Part shown: piece after piece, positions 24,633-33,057 of the stretch
How positions within the stretch are numbered: position 1 is the first letter of the stretch
Layout of the letters: every line of letters begins with the position of its first letter
Position numbers and translations under genes: made by a program
The notes under the pieces: generated by a model
What the model saw: the letters and a program-made list of their open reading frames with translations, nothing else
The model's database searches: none
Told to the model about the DNA's origin: nothing
NCBI GenBank assembly: GCA_017449975.1
Contig: JAFSYK010000053.1
Location: 1-35,486, forward strand
Reading direction: 5' to 3'
Origin: Bacteroidales bacterium
Lineage (GTDB): Bacteria; Bacteroidota; Bacteroidia; Bacteroidales; P3
Length of the DNA: 35,486 nt

Positions 24633-25385
24633 TTGAAAATTGAAAAGTTCAATCTTCTTCAATTCGACTCGTTAGAATCGACCAACAAGTATTGTGAACT
24701 CCTCGACCTATCGGAGGTTGAGGAGTTCACTGTCGTATGGGCGTTGGAGCAGACTGCCGGCATCGGACAGCGCGGCAACCGCTGGGAGAGCGAGCCCGAC
24801 GCCAACCTCACCGTCAGCATCATACTGAAACCCACCTTCCTGCGGGCTGACGACACCTTCCGTGTCACGCAGGTGGTAGCGCTGGGCATCAGCGACCTGC
24901 TGATGGAGTTGTTGCCCCAACACAACATCCACATCAAATGGCCCAACGACATTCTCGTCGACGGTCACAAAATCTGCGGCACCCTTATCGCCAGCACCCT
25001 GCAGGGCGACCACATCGCCACCGCCATCTGCGGCATCGGACTCAACGTCAACCAGACGCTCTTCCCCGACTGGGTACCCAACCCCACCTCCATCGCCTTG
25101 CTCAGCGGACAGCGCCATGTGCTACGTCCCCTGCTGGACCAACTGATAACGTGCATCGGGCAACGTTACCAACAGTTGCGCGACGGCAACCGCACCGCGC
25201 AGGATGAACAATACCTGCAGCGGTTGTACAACTACAAGAAAAGCGCCCGTTACCAATACCACGGACAAACCATCGACGCCACCATACAAGGTGTCGACAC
25301 CTTCGGGCGACTGCTGTTGACCACCGCCGACGGGCAGTCGCTCTGTTGTCAGATGAAAGAAATCGCACTGCTGCCTGCCGATTAG
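24633..25385 (+). CDS. birA: Biotin--[acetyl-CoA-carboxylase] ligase
   Basis: Attaches biotin to biotin-dependent carboxylases. The 250-residue monofunctional form lacks the N-terminal helix-turn-helix of E. coli BirA, as in many Bacteroidetes. It has FDSLESTNKY, the biotinyl-AMP loop GIGQRGNRWES and the substrate motif IKWPNDILVDGHKICG, plus a C-terminal SH3-like part (IDATIQGVDTFGRLLL). The start is TTG 24633, the only start codon in the right place. Codons about 21-32 form a near-perfect DNA palindrome. The stop overlaps the convergent next gene by 4 nt. Confidence 0.95.
   Translation: MKIEKFNLLQFDSLESTNKYCELLDLSEVEEFTVVWALEQTAGIGQRGNRWESEPDANLTVSIILKPTFLRADDTFRVTQVVALGISDLLMELLPQHNIHIKWPNDILVDGHKICGTLIASTLQGDHIATAICGIGLNVNQTLFPDWVPNPTSIALLSGQRHVLRPLLDQLITCIGQRYQQLRDGNRTAQDEQYLQRLYNYKKSARYQYHGQTIDATIQGVDTFGRLLLTTADGQSLCCQMKEIALLPAD
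24695..24729 (+). repeat. 15-bp inverted repeat inside birA
   Basis: TGAACTCCTCGACCT (24695-24709) and AGGTTGAGGAGTTCA (24715-24729) pair at 14 of 15 positions, with the remaining pair G-U, around the 5-nt loop ATCGG. It encodes part of CELLDLSEVEEF. It would form a very stable mRNA hairpin 62 nt into the gene. Confidence 0.85.
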
Positions 25386-25801
25386 GCATTCAGCTCCTGC
25401 CAGGTAGGCACCGACGGCAGCGACACCATACATTGTTCTTCGGGGTTCACCCGTCCCACCCAGTGTTGTCTGCCGTTGGTCAGATAAATATAGGGAACCT
25501 GCAGTGTCAGATTATAGCGACAGGCCTGGTCGGCCACCTTCTGGGTGATCGGCACCTCGGGCTGCTTGCATTCCACAATCATCGCCGGCTGTACCGCCTT
25601 GTTGTAGACCACAATGTCGCAGCGTCGCACCTGTCCGTTGACGCTAATCTGGCCCTCCACCTGCATCAGTTCCAATGGGTAGCCCTGCCGCTCGTGCAGA
25701 AAGCGTATCACCTGCTGACGCACCCACTCCTCGGGAGTCAGGGCGACGTGGCGGCGACGGACGGGGTCAAAAATCTTCTCCTTGTTTGCACCCTCCTTCA
25801 C
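25382..25801 (-). CDS. HsdR N-terminal-type (PD-(D/E)XK) protein
   Basis: A 139-residue stand-alone protein of the 'type I restriction enzyme R protein N-terminus' group (HSDR_N_2), widespread in Bacteroidetes. Landmarks are LTPEEWVRQQVIRFL and the nuclease-like core RRCDIVVYNK then MIVECKQPEV (Asp...Glu-x-Lys). No HsdM or HsdS gene is near, so it is probably not part of a restriction system. The start is GTG 25801; family members usually have a further 10-20 N-terminal residues (LNLP...), and an in-frame TGA lies just upstream. The 3' end overlaps birA by 4 nt in convergent orientation. Confidence 0.85.
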   Translation of the reverse strand: MKEGANKEKIFDPVRRRHVALTPEEWVRQQVIRFLHERQGYPLELMQVEGQISVNGQVRRCDIVVYNKAVQPAMIVECKQPEVPITQKVADQACRYNLTLQVPYIYLTNGRQHWVGRVNPEEQCMVSLPSVPTWQELNA

Positions 25802-25848
25802 AGGACTACCCGTTATTCATTCAGCGAATTCAAACGATACTCAAGCGA

Positions 25849-26445
25849 TTACTCGTGCTTCTTGAGAAAATCCACATTGTAACGCTCGTACTCGTTCAGC
25901 TTGATGTTTTCCCACTTGGTTGTGGTGCCGTGATACCAGCTCTTCTTGCTGAAATAGTTACGCATCTCCTTATTCTTGAAGATAAGGCCATGACGAGCGT
26001 AAATCTCATTGCGCATCAGTTTCAGTTCCTTGGAGGAGCGACCCTTTATATCTTTCTCCGTCAGTCTTCTGGTGGACATGATGCTGTAGGCATCCACCAC
26101 GACCACCTTCTTTTCCACGGCAGGCTTCGAGTTCTCTGACTTTAACGATCCACCCGAATTAAAAAACAGCAATGCACCCACGACGATGACAACCACCGCG
26201 GTGGCAATACCAATCCACAGTGCCAAATGTTTGTTCTCATTGCCTGTATCGAAGCTAGGCACCTCTGGACCCGCCGGCGGAGGCGTCATTCTATTCTGTG
26301 ACACCCGCGCATCGGTGGAACTCGGCATGCAATTGTCTACTGACGATGGCGCCGCCGCAAAATACTCGCTGCCGCAGTTAGGGCACTTGTTTTCCTCTTC
26401 TTTCAATGGTCTCCCACATCTGGGACATCTTTTCGTAGTAGTCAT
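25849..26445 (-). CDS. Zinc-ribbon membrane protein with YARHG domain
   Basis: A 198-residue protein: an N-terminal zinc ribbon (KRCPRCGRPL, CPNCGSEY), a proline-rich linker, one membrane helix (LALWIGIATAVVVIVVGALL, about residues 73-92) and a C-terminal YARHG domain (LKLMRNEIYARHGLIFK, then NYFSKKSWY). Bacterial YARHG domains are predicted extracytoplasmic binding modules, perhaps at the cell wall; the function is unknown. It lies 50 bp downstream of the TonB-type receptor gene on the same strand. Confidence 0.88.
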   Translation of the reverse strand: MTTTKRCPRCGRPLKEEENKCPNCGSEYFAAAPSSVDNCMPSSTDARVSQNRMTPPPAGPEVPSFDTGNENKHLALWIGIATAVVVIVVGALLFFNSGGSLKSENSKPAVEKKVVVVDAYSIMSTRRLTEKDIKGRSSKELKLMRNEIYARHGLIFKNKEMRNYFSKKSWYHGTTTKWENIKLNEYERYNVDFLKKHE

Positions 26446-26495
26446 AGTTAATCTTTTTGTTTGTTATTGTTTGTTTTCCAATGTATTTTTACTCA

Positions 26496-29030
26496 TCAAT
26501 ATATCGTGCTCTCATCGCCGCCGTCTTCCTCCATCTGCTGCAGACGCTGTTTCAGACCGTTGTTGATCTTATAGGAGAAGCCCAGCGTGACCATGGGTGA
26601 GAGTCGGTGACTCTTCGCCACACGGTAGAGCTGTTCGTTGTCGGTGGTGTGACCCCAGCCGCTAGTACAGAGCACATCGCTCACACGGAGACTGACGGTG
26701 GCACGCTTGTTGAAGACATCCTTCTTCACGGCGAGGTCGACCCAGTAGTTGCCGTTCATCTCGGTCTGCAGGTCGAGCCACGGCGCCCAATACTGTCCGC
26801 TGATCTGCACCGTCCAGTCGTGCGGCAGCATCATGAACGACGTAAACTTGCCGCTGGCTTGGAACGACTCCTTGTCCTTGTTGTCGAGCAACGCGGTACC
26901 CTCGATACGGTTCTCGTAGAGATTGACGCTGACATTGATCTTCCACCACTGGAAAATCTGCCAGTCGACGATAAACTCCAGACCGTAGTTGTAGCCGCTG
27001 GCCAGGTTCTGCCACGTCGAGGCCCAGTAGCCGTCATACTCGCTGTTGTAGGGCTCCCACCACGAGTAGTAGGCCGCCGAACTCGGATCCCACACAAAGC
27101 CGTAGCGCGTCATCATATTGTTCGTTTGGCGGAAATAGCCCGACGTGAAAATATTCCATTTTCCGACGCTGAGGTTATAGCTCAGCTCGAAAGCGTTGGT
27201 GTATTCGGGGTCGAGATTGGGGTTGCCGAAGCTGAGCTGCTGTCCCTCGCGCACCTCCATATAGGGGTTGAGGTCCCACATGTGCGGACGGCGCACACGG
27301 CGGCTATAGCTCAACTGCATGCTCTGCTGGTCGCTGATCTTGTAGGACAGATGCAGCGTAGGATACAGCTGCCAGTAGGTCTTGTCGACCGCTTCCGTCT
27401 CCAGGTGGTTGCGGTCCTCGCCGAAGGTTGAAGCGTACTCGCCGCGCAGACCTGCCTGCAGCGACAGCGCCTCGGTGAGGTTGCCGCCAAGGGTGGCGTA
27501 GATGGCGTGCACCTGCTGGTTGTAGCGGAAATGGGTCGAAGAAAGTGAATCGTAAAAACTTACAAGATTGTGTGCCGCGTTGTACTCGGTACGGGTGTAG
27601 TCGGCACGCTGGTCAGGCCAGTCCATGCGGCCCTCGTAGCCTGTCTCCAGTCGCCAGCCGTTGTCAAACGGACGCAGCCAGTTGAGCTTGATGTTCATCG
27701 CCTGGTGATGGTTCTCCGTCTCACTCTCGCGCAGGTAATAATTGTCCCACAGCGCGGGACCGTAGTACAACTGCTCCTGCGTGCCGTCGCCATGCACCTC
27801 ACGCGTGCTGAACGTGGCATCGAACGTCAACTCCTCGTCCTTGCGGTCGAACTTTTTCGTATAAAGCAGGTTGAACGAGTGATTGGTATTGCGGTTGCTG
27901 CTGTGCGAAAACTGATCGTAGCGCATCGAGTCGGCGAAGAGCAGGTCGCTGGCATAGATGTCGCTGTTGCGCTTAAAGTTGCCACCACGCAGCTGGTACG
28001 ACAGCAACAGGCTGTTTTGGTCATTGAAATAGTACTCGCCACCCACCTTTATGCTACCCATATAGTTGGGGTTGACGCTGTATTCATCAATGTCGTAATG
28101 CGACCGTGCCGTGCCGTCGTTCTTGCGATAGATGATGTCGGTATTGCCGTAGTGTCCGCGGGCGCGGCGACCCAGGTCGGCATTGAGGAAAAGGTTGTAT
28201 TTCTCTGTGGTGTAGTTGAGGCTGATATTGCCCATCGCCGTGGGGATGAACTGGTCCATCTCACTGGGGATATTGAACGGCAGCGGCGCTCCGAAATTGA
28301 CATTGGCCACGCCGTTCAGTCCCAGCGCGCCCGTCGTCTTGTCTTTGAGTTTGATATTGATGATGCCGCTCATGCCCTCGGGGTCGTATTTTGCCGAGGG
28401 GTTGGTGATGACCTCCACATTCTCCACCGTCGAGGCGGGTATCTGTTCCAGCAGCGAAGCCAGGTCGCTCGACAGCAGTTCGCTGGGACGACCGTTGACC
28501 AGCACCTTCACATTCGACGAGCCGCGCAGCGTCACATTGCCGTCGTTGTCTACCGCCACGCTGGGCACCTGCTCCAGCACATCGGTGGCGGTGCCGCCGC
28601 TGGCCACAATATTCTTGTCGACATTGATGACACGCTTGTCCAGCTGGTACTCCACCATGCTGCGCTCGGCGGTAATCTCCACCGTCTCCATCATCGTGCC
28701 CGACTGTTTCAGCTGCACCTTGCCAACATTCACCTCGCGACGACGGTCGCTGAAGACCACCTGCTCCTGGTGGTACCAGGTGTCATAGCCGATAAAGGTA
28801 ATGCGCAGCAGGTAGCGTCCGTAGGCTGCCGAAAGATTGAACGTTCCGTTGCGCTGGCTCACGGTGCCGTTGACTAGCGTGGAGTCCGACACGCGCAGCA
28901 GCGCGACATTGGCATACTCGATATTATCACCCGTCCGTGCGTCGACCACACGACCGCGCACACTGCCTTGCTGTGCCTGCACAAAAAAGGGCAGGCATAT
29001 CAGCAACGTTACAAACAATTGCTTCATCAA
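26496..29030 (-). CDS. TonB-dependent receptor-type outer-membrane barrel protein
   Basis: An 844-residue outer-membrane protein. Signal peptide MMKQLFVTLLICLPFFVQAQ; then a carboxypeptidase-regulatory-like beta-sandwich (GSVRGRVVDARTGDNIEYAN) and a plug domain (TATDVLEQVPSVAVDNDGNV, VLVNGRPSELLSSD). A long barrel rich in aromatic, Gly and Asn residues follows, of the outer-membrane-beta-barrel type 3 group. The substrate is unknown; no SusD-like partner is present, so glycan import of the SusCD kind is unlikely. A PAS-domain gene ends 7 nt upstream, suggesting one operon. Confidence 0.93.
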   Translation of the reverse strand: MMKQLFVTLLICLPFFVQAQQGSVRGRVVDARTGDNIEYANVALLRVSDSTLVNGTVSQRNGTFNLSAAYGRYLLRITFIGYDTWYHQEQVVFSDRRREVNVGKVQLKQSGTMMETVEITAERSMVEYQLDKRVINVDKNIVASGGTATDVLEQVPSVAVDNDGNVTLRGSSNVKVLVNGRPSELLSSDLASLLEQIPASTVENVEVITNPSAKYDPEGMSGIINIKLKDKTTGALGLNGVANVNFGAPLPFNIPSEMDQFIPTAMGNISLNYTTEKYNLFLNADLGRRARGHYGNTDIIYRKNDGTARSHYDIDEYSVNPNYMGSIKVGGEYYFNDQNSLLLSYQLRGGNFKRNSDIYASDLLFADSMRYDQFSHSSNRNTNHSFNLLYTKKFDRKDEELTFDATFSTREVHGDGTQEQLYYGPALWDNYYLRESETENHHQAMNIKLNWLRPFDNGWRLETGYEGRMDWPDQRADYTRTEYNAAHNLVSFYDSLSSTHFRYNQQVHAIYATLGGNLTEALSLQAGLRGEYASTFGEDRNHLETEAVDKTYWQLYPTLHLSYKISDQQSMQLSYSRRVRRPHMWDLNPYMEVREGQQLSFGNPNLDPEYTNAFELSYNLSVGKWNIFTSGYFRQTNNMMTRYGFVWDPSSAAYYSWWEPYNSEYDGYWASTWQNLASGYNYGLEFIVDWQIFQWWKINVSVNLYENRIEGTALLDNKDKESFQASGKFTSFMMLPHDWTVQISGQYWAPWLDLQTEMNGNYWVDLAVKKDVFNKRATVSLRVSDVLCTSGWGHTTDNEQLYRVAKSHRLSPMVTLGFSYKINNGLKQRLQQMEEDGGDESTIY

Positions 29031-29036
29031 TAAAAA

Positions 29037-29399
29037 CTATTGCGCCTTTGGTTGACGCACATAGTGCGGCATCTCAAAGGGTATCTCGATGGAGTATTCG
29101 ATGAGGCCGCCAAACTGGCCGTCTGCCTCATACCAGGGAGTCTGATAGATGAGTTTCTTCACCTTCGAGCCGTCGGCCAGCGTCTTCTCGATGGTGTAGG
29201 CGTTGAGTTCCTGATGCTCCAGCAAGCCTTTCAGCTTCGTCTTTGCCGGCTCGGGGTGGCAGTTCATCAGGTTGTAGCCGACGATTTTCTGTCCATGACT
29301 GTTCACGTCGGCCGAATGTTGGTTCATATCAAGAATATTGCCATCAGCGTCACAGACGGTGATGGCAATATTCGTAAGTCCTTCAAAATACTGTTGCAT
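29037..29399 (-). CDS. Stand-alone PAS-domain protein
   Basis: A 120-residue protein that is essentially one PAS domain: an N-terminal core IAITVCDADGNILDMNQHSA, GYNLMNCHPEP (cap and helix region), and a C-terminal beta-sheet KKLIYQTPWYEADGQFGGLI followed by EYSIEIPFEMPHY. It lacks kinase, cyclase or DNA-binding output domains. The ligand or partner cannot be read from the sequence. It is followed by the TonB-type receptor gene with a 7-nt gap, so it may be co-expressed with it. Confidence 0.85.
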   Translation of the reverse strand: MQQYFEGLTNIAITVCDADGNILDMNQHSADVNSHGQKIVGYNLMNCHPEPAKTKLKGLLEHQELNAYTIEKTLADGSKVKKLIYQTPWYEADGQFGGLIEYSIEIPFEMPHYVRQPKAQ

Positions 29400-29416
29400 A
29401 CATAAGAGTTTATAGA

Positions 29417-29486
29417 TTATGGGTTATAGGTTATTGAACTGGCACGACCTTGTGGGGCGACAGGCTCCATAACCTATAACCCATAA
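29417..29486. repeat. Inverted and tandem TAACC-type repeat between ptb and the PAS gene
   Basis: TTATGGGTTATAGGTTAT (29417-29434) and its exact complement ATAACCTATAACCCATAA (29469-29486) form an 18-bp inverted repeat around a 34-nt GC-rich centre. The right side continues as heptamers (TAACCTA, TAACCCA, TAACCGC, TAACCAT) to about 29498. Non-coding. Confidence 0.75.
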
Positions 29487-29500
29487 CCGCTAACCATTCA

Positions 29501-30409
29501 TTACTTGCACTGCAGGGCGGCCAGGGCGATACTGTAGAGCTTGGTCTTGGCGCTATCGCCGCGGCTGGTGAGCACGCAGGGGACGCGGGCACCCATCACC
29601 ATGCAAGCCAGCTCGGCGTGGGCAAACTTGGTGCAAGCCTTGTAGAAAATATTGCCAGCTTCGATGTTGGGGAACAGTAGGCAGTCGGCGTCGCCAGCCA
29701 CCTCGCTGGTGAGCTTCTTGGTCTGTGCGCTCTCCTTGTCGATGGCGCAGTCGAGACTCAGCGGGCCGTCGACGATGGCGCCAGGAATCTGGCCACGCAG
29801 GCTCTGCATGCCGAGCCATGCGGCCTCGGCGCAAGCGGGCATACCGATGGAGACCTGCTCGGTGGCGGCGAGAACAGCCACTTTGGGTTTCGGGTTCTCC
29901 AGGCTCTTCGACACGCTGATGAGGAAGTTCATGATAGCAGTCTTCTGCTTGAAATCGGGGGCGGGGATGATAGCCATATCCGAGCACACCAGCAGCTTGT
30001 GGTAGGCGGGAACCTCCATCACAGCCATGTGGGTCAGCATATCGTTTTTCTTGCCCGGCATCAAGCCACTCTCCTTGTTCAGGATGGCACGCATATATTT
30101 GTCGGTCGAGAGCAGACCCTTCATCAGAAAGTCACCCTTGCCTTCGTTGATCATCTTCACGGCCACAGCGCCAGCCTTGGCGTCGTTGGCTTCCTGCACC
30201 ATCTCAAACTTGTTGGGGTCGATACCCTCTTCGGCGCAGACCTTCTTCATCGTCTCGATGTCACCCACGAGGGTAGCCTCGACAATACCACGGTCGATAG
30301 CGGCGCTGACAGCACCGATGGTGTGAGAATCATTGGCATAAGCAGCCACCAGTCTTTTTTTGCCCTTGGATTTCACCAGTTCCAAGAGATCGTCTAGTTT
30401 CGTAATCAT
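29501..30409 (-). CDS. ptb: Phosphate butyryltransferase
   Basis: Converts butyryl-CoA and phosphate to butyryl-phosphate. The 302-residue protein fits the phosphate acetyl/butyryltransferase family: KRLVAAYANDSHTIGAV at the N-terminus, MKGLLSTDKYMRAILN, and the C-terminal CLLFPNIEAGNIFYKA and GARVPCVLTSRGDSAKTKL. Its usual partner butyrate kinase is not downstream; a PAS gene is. It diverges from kamB, and with kamBC suggests lysine fermentation to butyrate. Phosphate acetyltransferase (Pta) is a less likely alternative because of length and sequence type. Confidence 0.93.
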   Translation of the reverse strand: MITKLDDLLELVKSKGKKRLVAAYANDSHTIGAVSAAIDRGIVEATLVGDIETMKKVCAEEGIDPNKFEMVQEANDAKAGAVAVKMINEGKGDFLMKGLLSTDKYMRAILNKESGLMPGKKNDMLTHMAVMEVPAYHKLLVCSDMAIIPAPDFKQKTAIMNFLISVSKSLENPKPKVAVLAATEQVSIGMPACAEAAWLGMQSLRGQIPGAIVDGPLSLDCAIDKESAQTKKLTSEVAGDADCLLFPNIEAGNIFYKACTKFAHAELACMVMGARVPCVLTSRGDSAKTKLYSIALAALQCK

Positions 30410-30459
30410 CTTGTTATAAATTAGTTGTTAATGAATAAAAACATTTGAAAAAGGAACTA

Positions 30460-30467
30460 CAAATGTA
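30460..30467 (-). promoter_or_regulatory. -7 element for ptb
   Basis: Minus strand TACATTTG, about 51 nt before the ptb start. It lies in the left arm of an inverted repeat whose right arm holds the kamB -7 box. Confidence 0.65.
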
Positions 30468-30512
30468 CGAAAAATATTCAGAACAGTTCCCCACCGTTAG
30501 CGGATATTTTCG

Positions 30513-30520
30513 TACATTTG
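30513..30520 (+). promoter_or_regulatory. -7 element for kamB
   Basis: TACATTTG followed by C, 43 nt before ATG 30563. ATATTTTCGTACATTTG (30504-30520) mirrors 30460-30477 except for one extra A, so ptb and kamB share near-identical divergent promoters. Confidence 0.65.
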
Positions 30521-30562
30521 CAACACAACGCCGTTTGAGCGGCTCTATCACCCCTGTTGCCG

Positions 30563-31570
30563 ATGCCTTTCGTCGAAAAAATACTCCCCTACCGCAGCCT
30601 CTCCATCGTCGGCATGGAGAAGAACACGGGCAAGACCGTCTGCCTGAACTACCTGTTGCGCCGACTCCACGAGCGTGGCGTGGCGGTGGCGGTCACCTCC
30701 ATCGGCATCGACGGCGAGCAGGTCGACAGCGTCTACGCCACGGCCAAGCCCGAGATCACCCTCTACGAAGGCACCCACTTCATCACCTCCGAGCAGCACT
30801 ACCGCCAGCGGCGGCTGGTGTCGCGCATCGTCGATGTCGACCGACAGCACACCGCCCTCGGGTCGCTGGTGACCGCCGAGGTGCTCTGCCGTGGCAAGGT
30901 CATCCTCTCGGGTGCCGCCACCACCGAGAAGCTGCGTCGCCAAATCGACGAGCTGGAGGCCCGCGGCATCCCGCTGACGCTGGTCGACGGCGCACTGTCG
31001 CGCCTCAGCCTGGCGTCGCCCACCATCACCGACGCCATGGTGCTGGCCACCGGTGCCGCCGTGTCGGTCAACCTACAGCAGCTGGTCTCCAAGACCCGCT
31101 TCGTGTGCAGCCTGGTGCGGCTGCCCGCCGTGGAGCCCGCGCTGCGCGACAAGTTGTCGCGGCTGACGTCGGGCGTGTGGTGCATCGACGACGACGGCGT
31201 CTGTCACGACACCGGCTTTGCCTCCGCCCTGCTGGTGGGCAGCCATGTCGCCGACCTCTTCCGCCAGGGCCGCCGACTCTTCCTGTCGGGGGTGCTCAGC
31301 GACCGACTGCTCCGGCAGATCGCCACGCTGCCCCATGTGGAGGAGATCACCCTTATCGCACGCGACTTCACCAAACTGTTCATCACACCCGAGACCTACG
31401 CCGACTACCACCGACGGGGCGGACAGCTGGCGGTGCTGCAACAGTCGCAGCTGACCGCCGTCTGCTTCAACCCCACCTCGCCGCAGGGCTTCCGACTCGA
31501 CTCGCAGCGCGCCTGCGCCACCCTCTCCGAAGCCTTGGGGCTGCCCGTCTACGACGTAAAGATGATATAA
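30563..31570 (+). CDS. kamB: Lysine 5,6-aminomutase reactivase subunit KamB (P-loop protein)
   Basis: A 335-residue P-loop protein with an N-terminal Walker A loop IVGMEKNTGKTVCLNYLL. GMEKNTGKT is the hallmark of the KamB family encoded in lysine-fermentation gene clusters of Fusobacterium and Porphyromonas. Together with KamC it is thought to reactivate B12-dependent lysine 5,6-aminomutase by exchanging damaged cobalamin. The 3' end is separated from kamC by 86 bp of short repeats. ATG 30563 is preferred to TTG 30557. The aminomutase itself (kamD/kamE) and kamA, kce and kdd are outside the window. Function is inferred from family and neighbours. Confidence 0.85.
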   Translation: MPFVEKILPYRSLSIVGMEKNTGKTVCLNYLLRRLHERGVAVAVTSIGIDGEQVDSVYATAKPEITLYEGTHFITSEQHYRQRRLVSRIVDVDRQHTALGSLVTAEVLCRGKVILSGAATTEKLRRQIDELEARGIPLTLVDGALSRLSLASPTITDAMVLATGAAVSVNLQQLVSKTRFVCSLVRLPAVEPALRDKLSRLTSGVWCIDDDGVCHDTGFASALLVGSHVADLFRQGRRLFLSGVLSDRLLRQIATLPHVEEITLIARDFTKLFITPETYADYHRRGGQLAVLQQSQLTAVCFNPTSPQGFRLDSQRACATLSEALGLPVYDVKMI

Positions 31571-31655
31571 CTAATAATAAGACTAATAGGTCTAATTGGA
31601 CTAATGAGTCTAATAACACTTTCCCAACTCTCAATTCTCAACTCTCAATTTTCCC
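31571..31655. repeat. Two tandem low-complexity repeats between kamB and kamC
   Basis: A 9-nt-period repeat of ACTAAT/TCTAAT words (AGACTAATA, GGTCTAATT, GGACTAATG, AGTCTAATA) is followed by a 7-nt-period repeat alternating CTCAACT and CTCAATT. Non-coding; the second unit ends just before the kamC start. Confidence 0.75.
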
Positions 31656-31656
31656 T

Positions 31657-33057
31657 ATGTATCTCCGAGACCGTATCAAGCAAGATGCCGCATTCCAATA
31701 TGTTGTCCAATCGCTGGAGCTGATGTCCCCCGTGGGACAGCGCCGGCTGATGTCCCAGGCTTTCTGTCGCGACGCCGACGCCCTCCAGCACGAGTGGGAC
31801 AACCTGGAACGTGTGCTGCCCTTGCTGCGCGACACTGCGCATGCGCAGACCCTTGTCGACCTGCGTCACCAGCTGATGTGTCTGCACGACATACAAGGCA
31901 CCCTTGCCCAGCTGCGCGAGCACCAGACGCTGACCGAGGTGGACCTCTACGAGCTCAAACACCTCGCTTACCTGACCCACGTCATGCGTCGCGACATCAG
32001 CCAGATGGGACTGGAGACGGTCGTCGACCTCCCCAAGCTTGGTGATGTCTTCGCCCTGCTCGACCCCGACAACACCGGCATCGACAACTTCTATATCTAC
32101 GACAGCTACGACCCCGCGCTGGCGCCGATGCGCAAAGAGCTGCGCCGCCTGCAGTCCGACGACAACACCGGCGACGATGCCGAGCGCCAGCAAGCCCTAT
32201 GCGACCTGCTGGACCGCCACGACGCCATCCAGCAGCAGGTCATCGCACGTCTCAGCGCACAGCTGACCACGCATGCCGCCACCCTGCAGGAGGCGCTGGA
32301 GACCGCCGGCTACTGCGACCTGCTGCTGGCCAAAGCGCAGCAGGCCGCCGACTGGCAGCTCTGCCGACCGCAGCTGGGCGACCACGTCGCGCTGCGCGGA
32401 CTGGTGCATCCACAGCTCTTCCAGCAGCACCAGTCACAGGGGCTGCGCTACCAGCCCGTCGACATTGCCCTCCGCAGCGGTGTCTGTCTCATCACCGGCG
32501 CCAACATGGCGGGCAAGACCGTGCTGCTCAAAGCGCTGGGCTGCGCCCAGCTGATGGCGCAATACGGCCTGTTCGTCGCCGCTGAAACGGCCACCCTGCC
32601 CCTTGTCGACGACGTAGTCAGCTGCATCGGCGACGACCAAGACGCCCTGCAGGGACTCTCCTCCTTCGCCGCCGAGATATTGCGCATCAGCACCAACCTG
32701 CAGCGCAGCCGCAGCGAGCGGCTGCTGCTGCTCATCGACGAGCCGGCGCGCACCACCAACCCCGTCGAGGGCTGCGCCATCGTGCGCAGCCTGGCCACCC
32801 TGCTCAACGGACAGGCGGGCTTCGCGCTGGTCACCACGCACTACAGCGGACTGGGCGTCGACTGCCAGCGGCTGCGTGTCCGCGGCTTCGACGAGACGTT
32901 GTCGCAACAGCCCATCAACGCCCAAAGCATCAACCAGTTCATTGACTACTCGCTGGTCGAGGACCACAGCGACACGGCACCCCACGAGGCACTGCGCATC
33001 GCCGAGCTGCTGGGCTGCGACACCGAGCTCATACAAAAAGCCAAGGCATCGCTGTAG
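31657..33057 (+). CDS. kamC: Lysine 5,6-aminomutase reactivase ATPase KamC (MutS-like)
   Basis: A 466-residue protein whose C-terminal half is a MutS-family ABC ATPase: Walker A ITGANMAGKTVLLKAL (about residues 280-295), signature-like GLSSFAAEILRIST, Walker B LLLLIDEPARTTNP and the H-loop VTTHYSGLG. The N-terminal half is helical (LMSPVGQRRLMSQAF) and lacks the MutS mismatch-recognition domain. This size and the position after kamB identify KamC and not a repair MutS. ATG 31657 follows the repeats; the longer open frame reaching back through kamB is the +1 shadow of a GC-rich gene. Confidence 0.85.
   Translation: MYLRDRIKQDAAFQYVVQSLELMSPVGQRRLMSQAFCRDADALQHEWDNLERVLPLLRDTAHAQTLVDLRHQLMCLHDIQGTLAQLREHQTLTEVDLYELKHLAYLTHVMRRDISQMGLETVVDLPKLGDVFALLDPDNTGIDNFYIYDSYDPALAPMRKELRRLQSDDNTGDDAERQQALCDLLDRHDAIQQQVIARLSAQLTTHAATLQEALETAGYCDLLLAKAQQAADWQLCRPQLGDHVALRGLVHPQLFQQHQSQGLRYQPVDIALRSGVCLITGANMAGKTVLLKALGCAQLMAQYGLFVAAETATLPLVDDVVSCIGDDQDALQGLSSFAAEILRISTNLQRSRSERLLLLIDEPARTTNPVEGCAIVRSLATLLNGQAGFALVTTHYSGLGVDCQRLRVRGFDETLSQQPINAQSINQFIDYSLVEDHSDTAPHEALRIAELLGCDTELIQKAKASL

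Noticed and set aside
25382-25801. Restriction-modification system
   Set aside because: Only a short HsdR_N-type protein is present; no methylase, specificity or helicase gene is adjacent.
27570-28877. 435-codon open frame antisense to the TonB-type receptor gene
   Set aside because: The receptor frame has a signal peptide, plug and barrel; the other lacks motifs.
30445-31656. Open frame extending kamC about 400 codons upstream through kamB
   Set aside because: The extension is a low-complexity Arg/Pro/Ala-rich shadow of GC-rich kamB; kamB carries the Walker A motif in its own frame and kamC has a good ATG at 31657.
31657-33057. DNA mismatch repair MutS
   Set aside because: The MutS-like ATPase is only the C-terminal half, the mismatch-recognition domain is absent, and it follows kamB.
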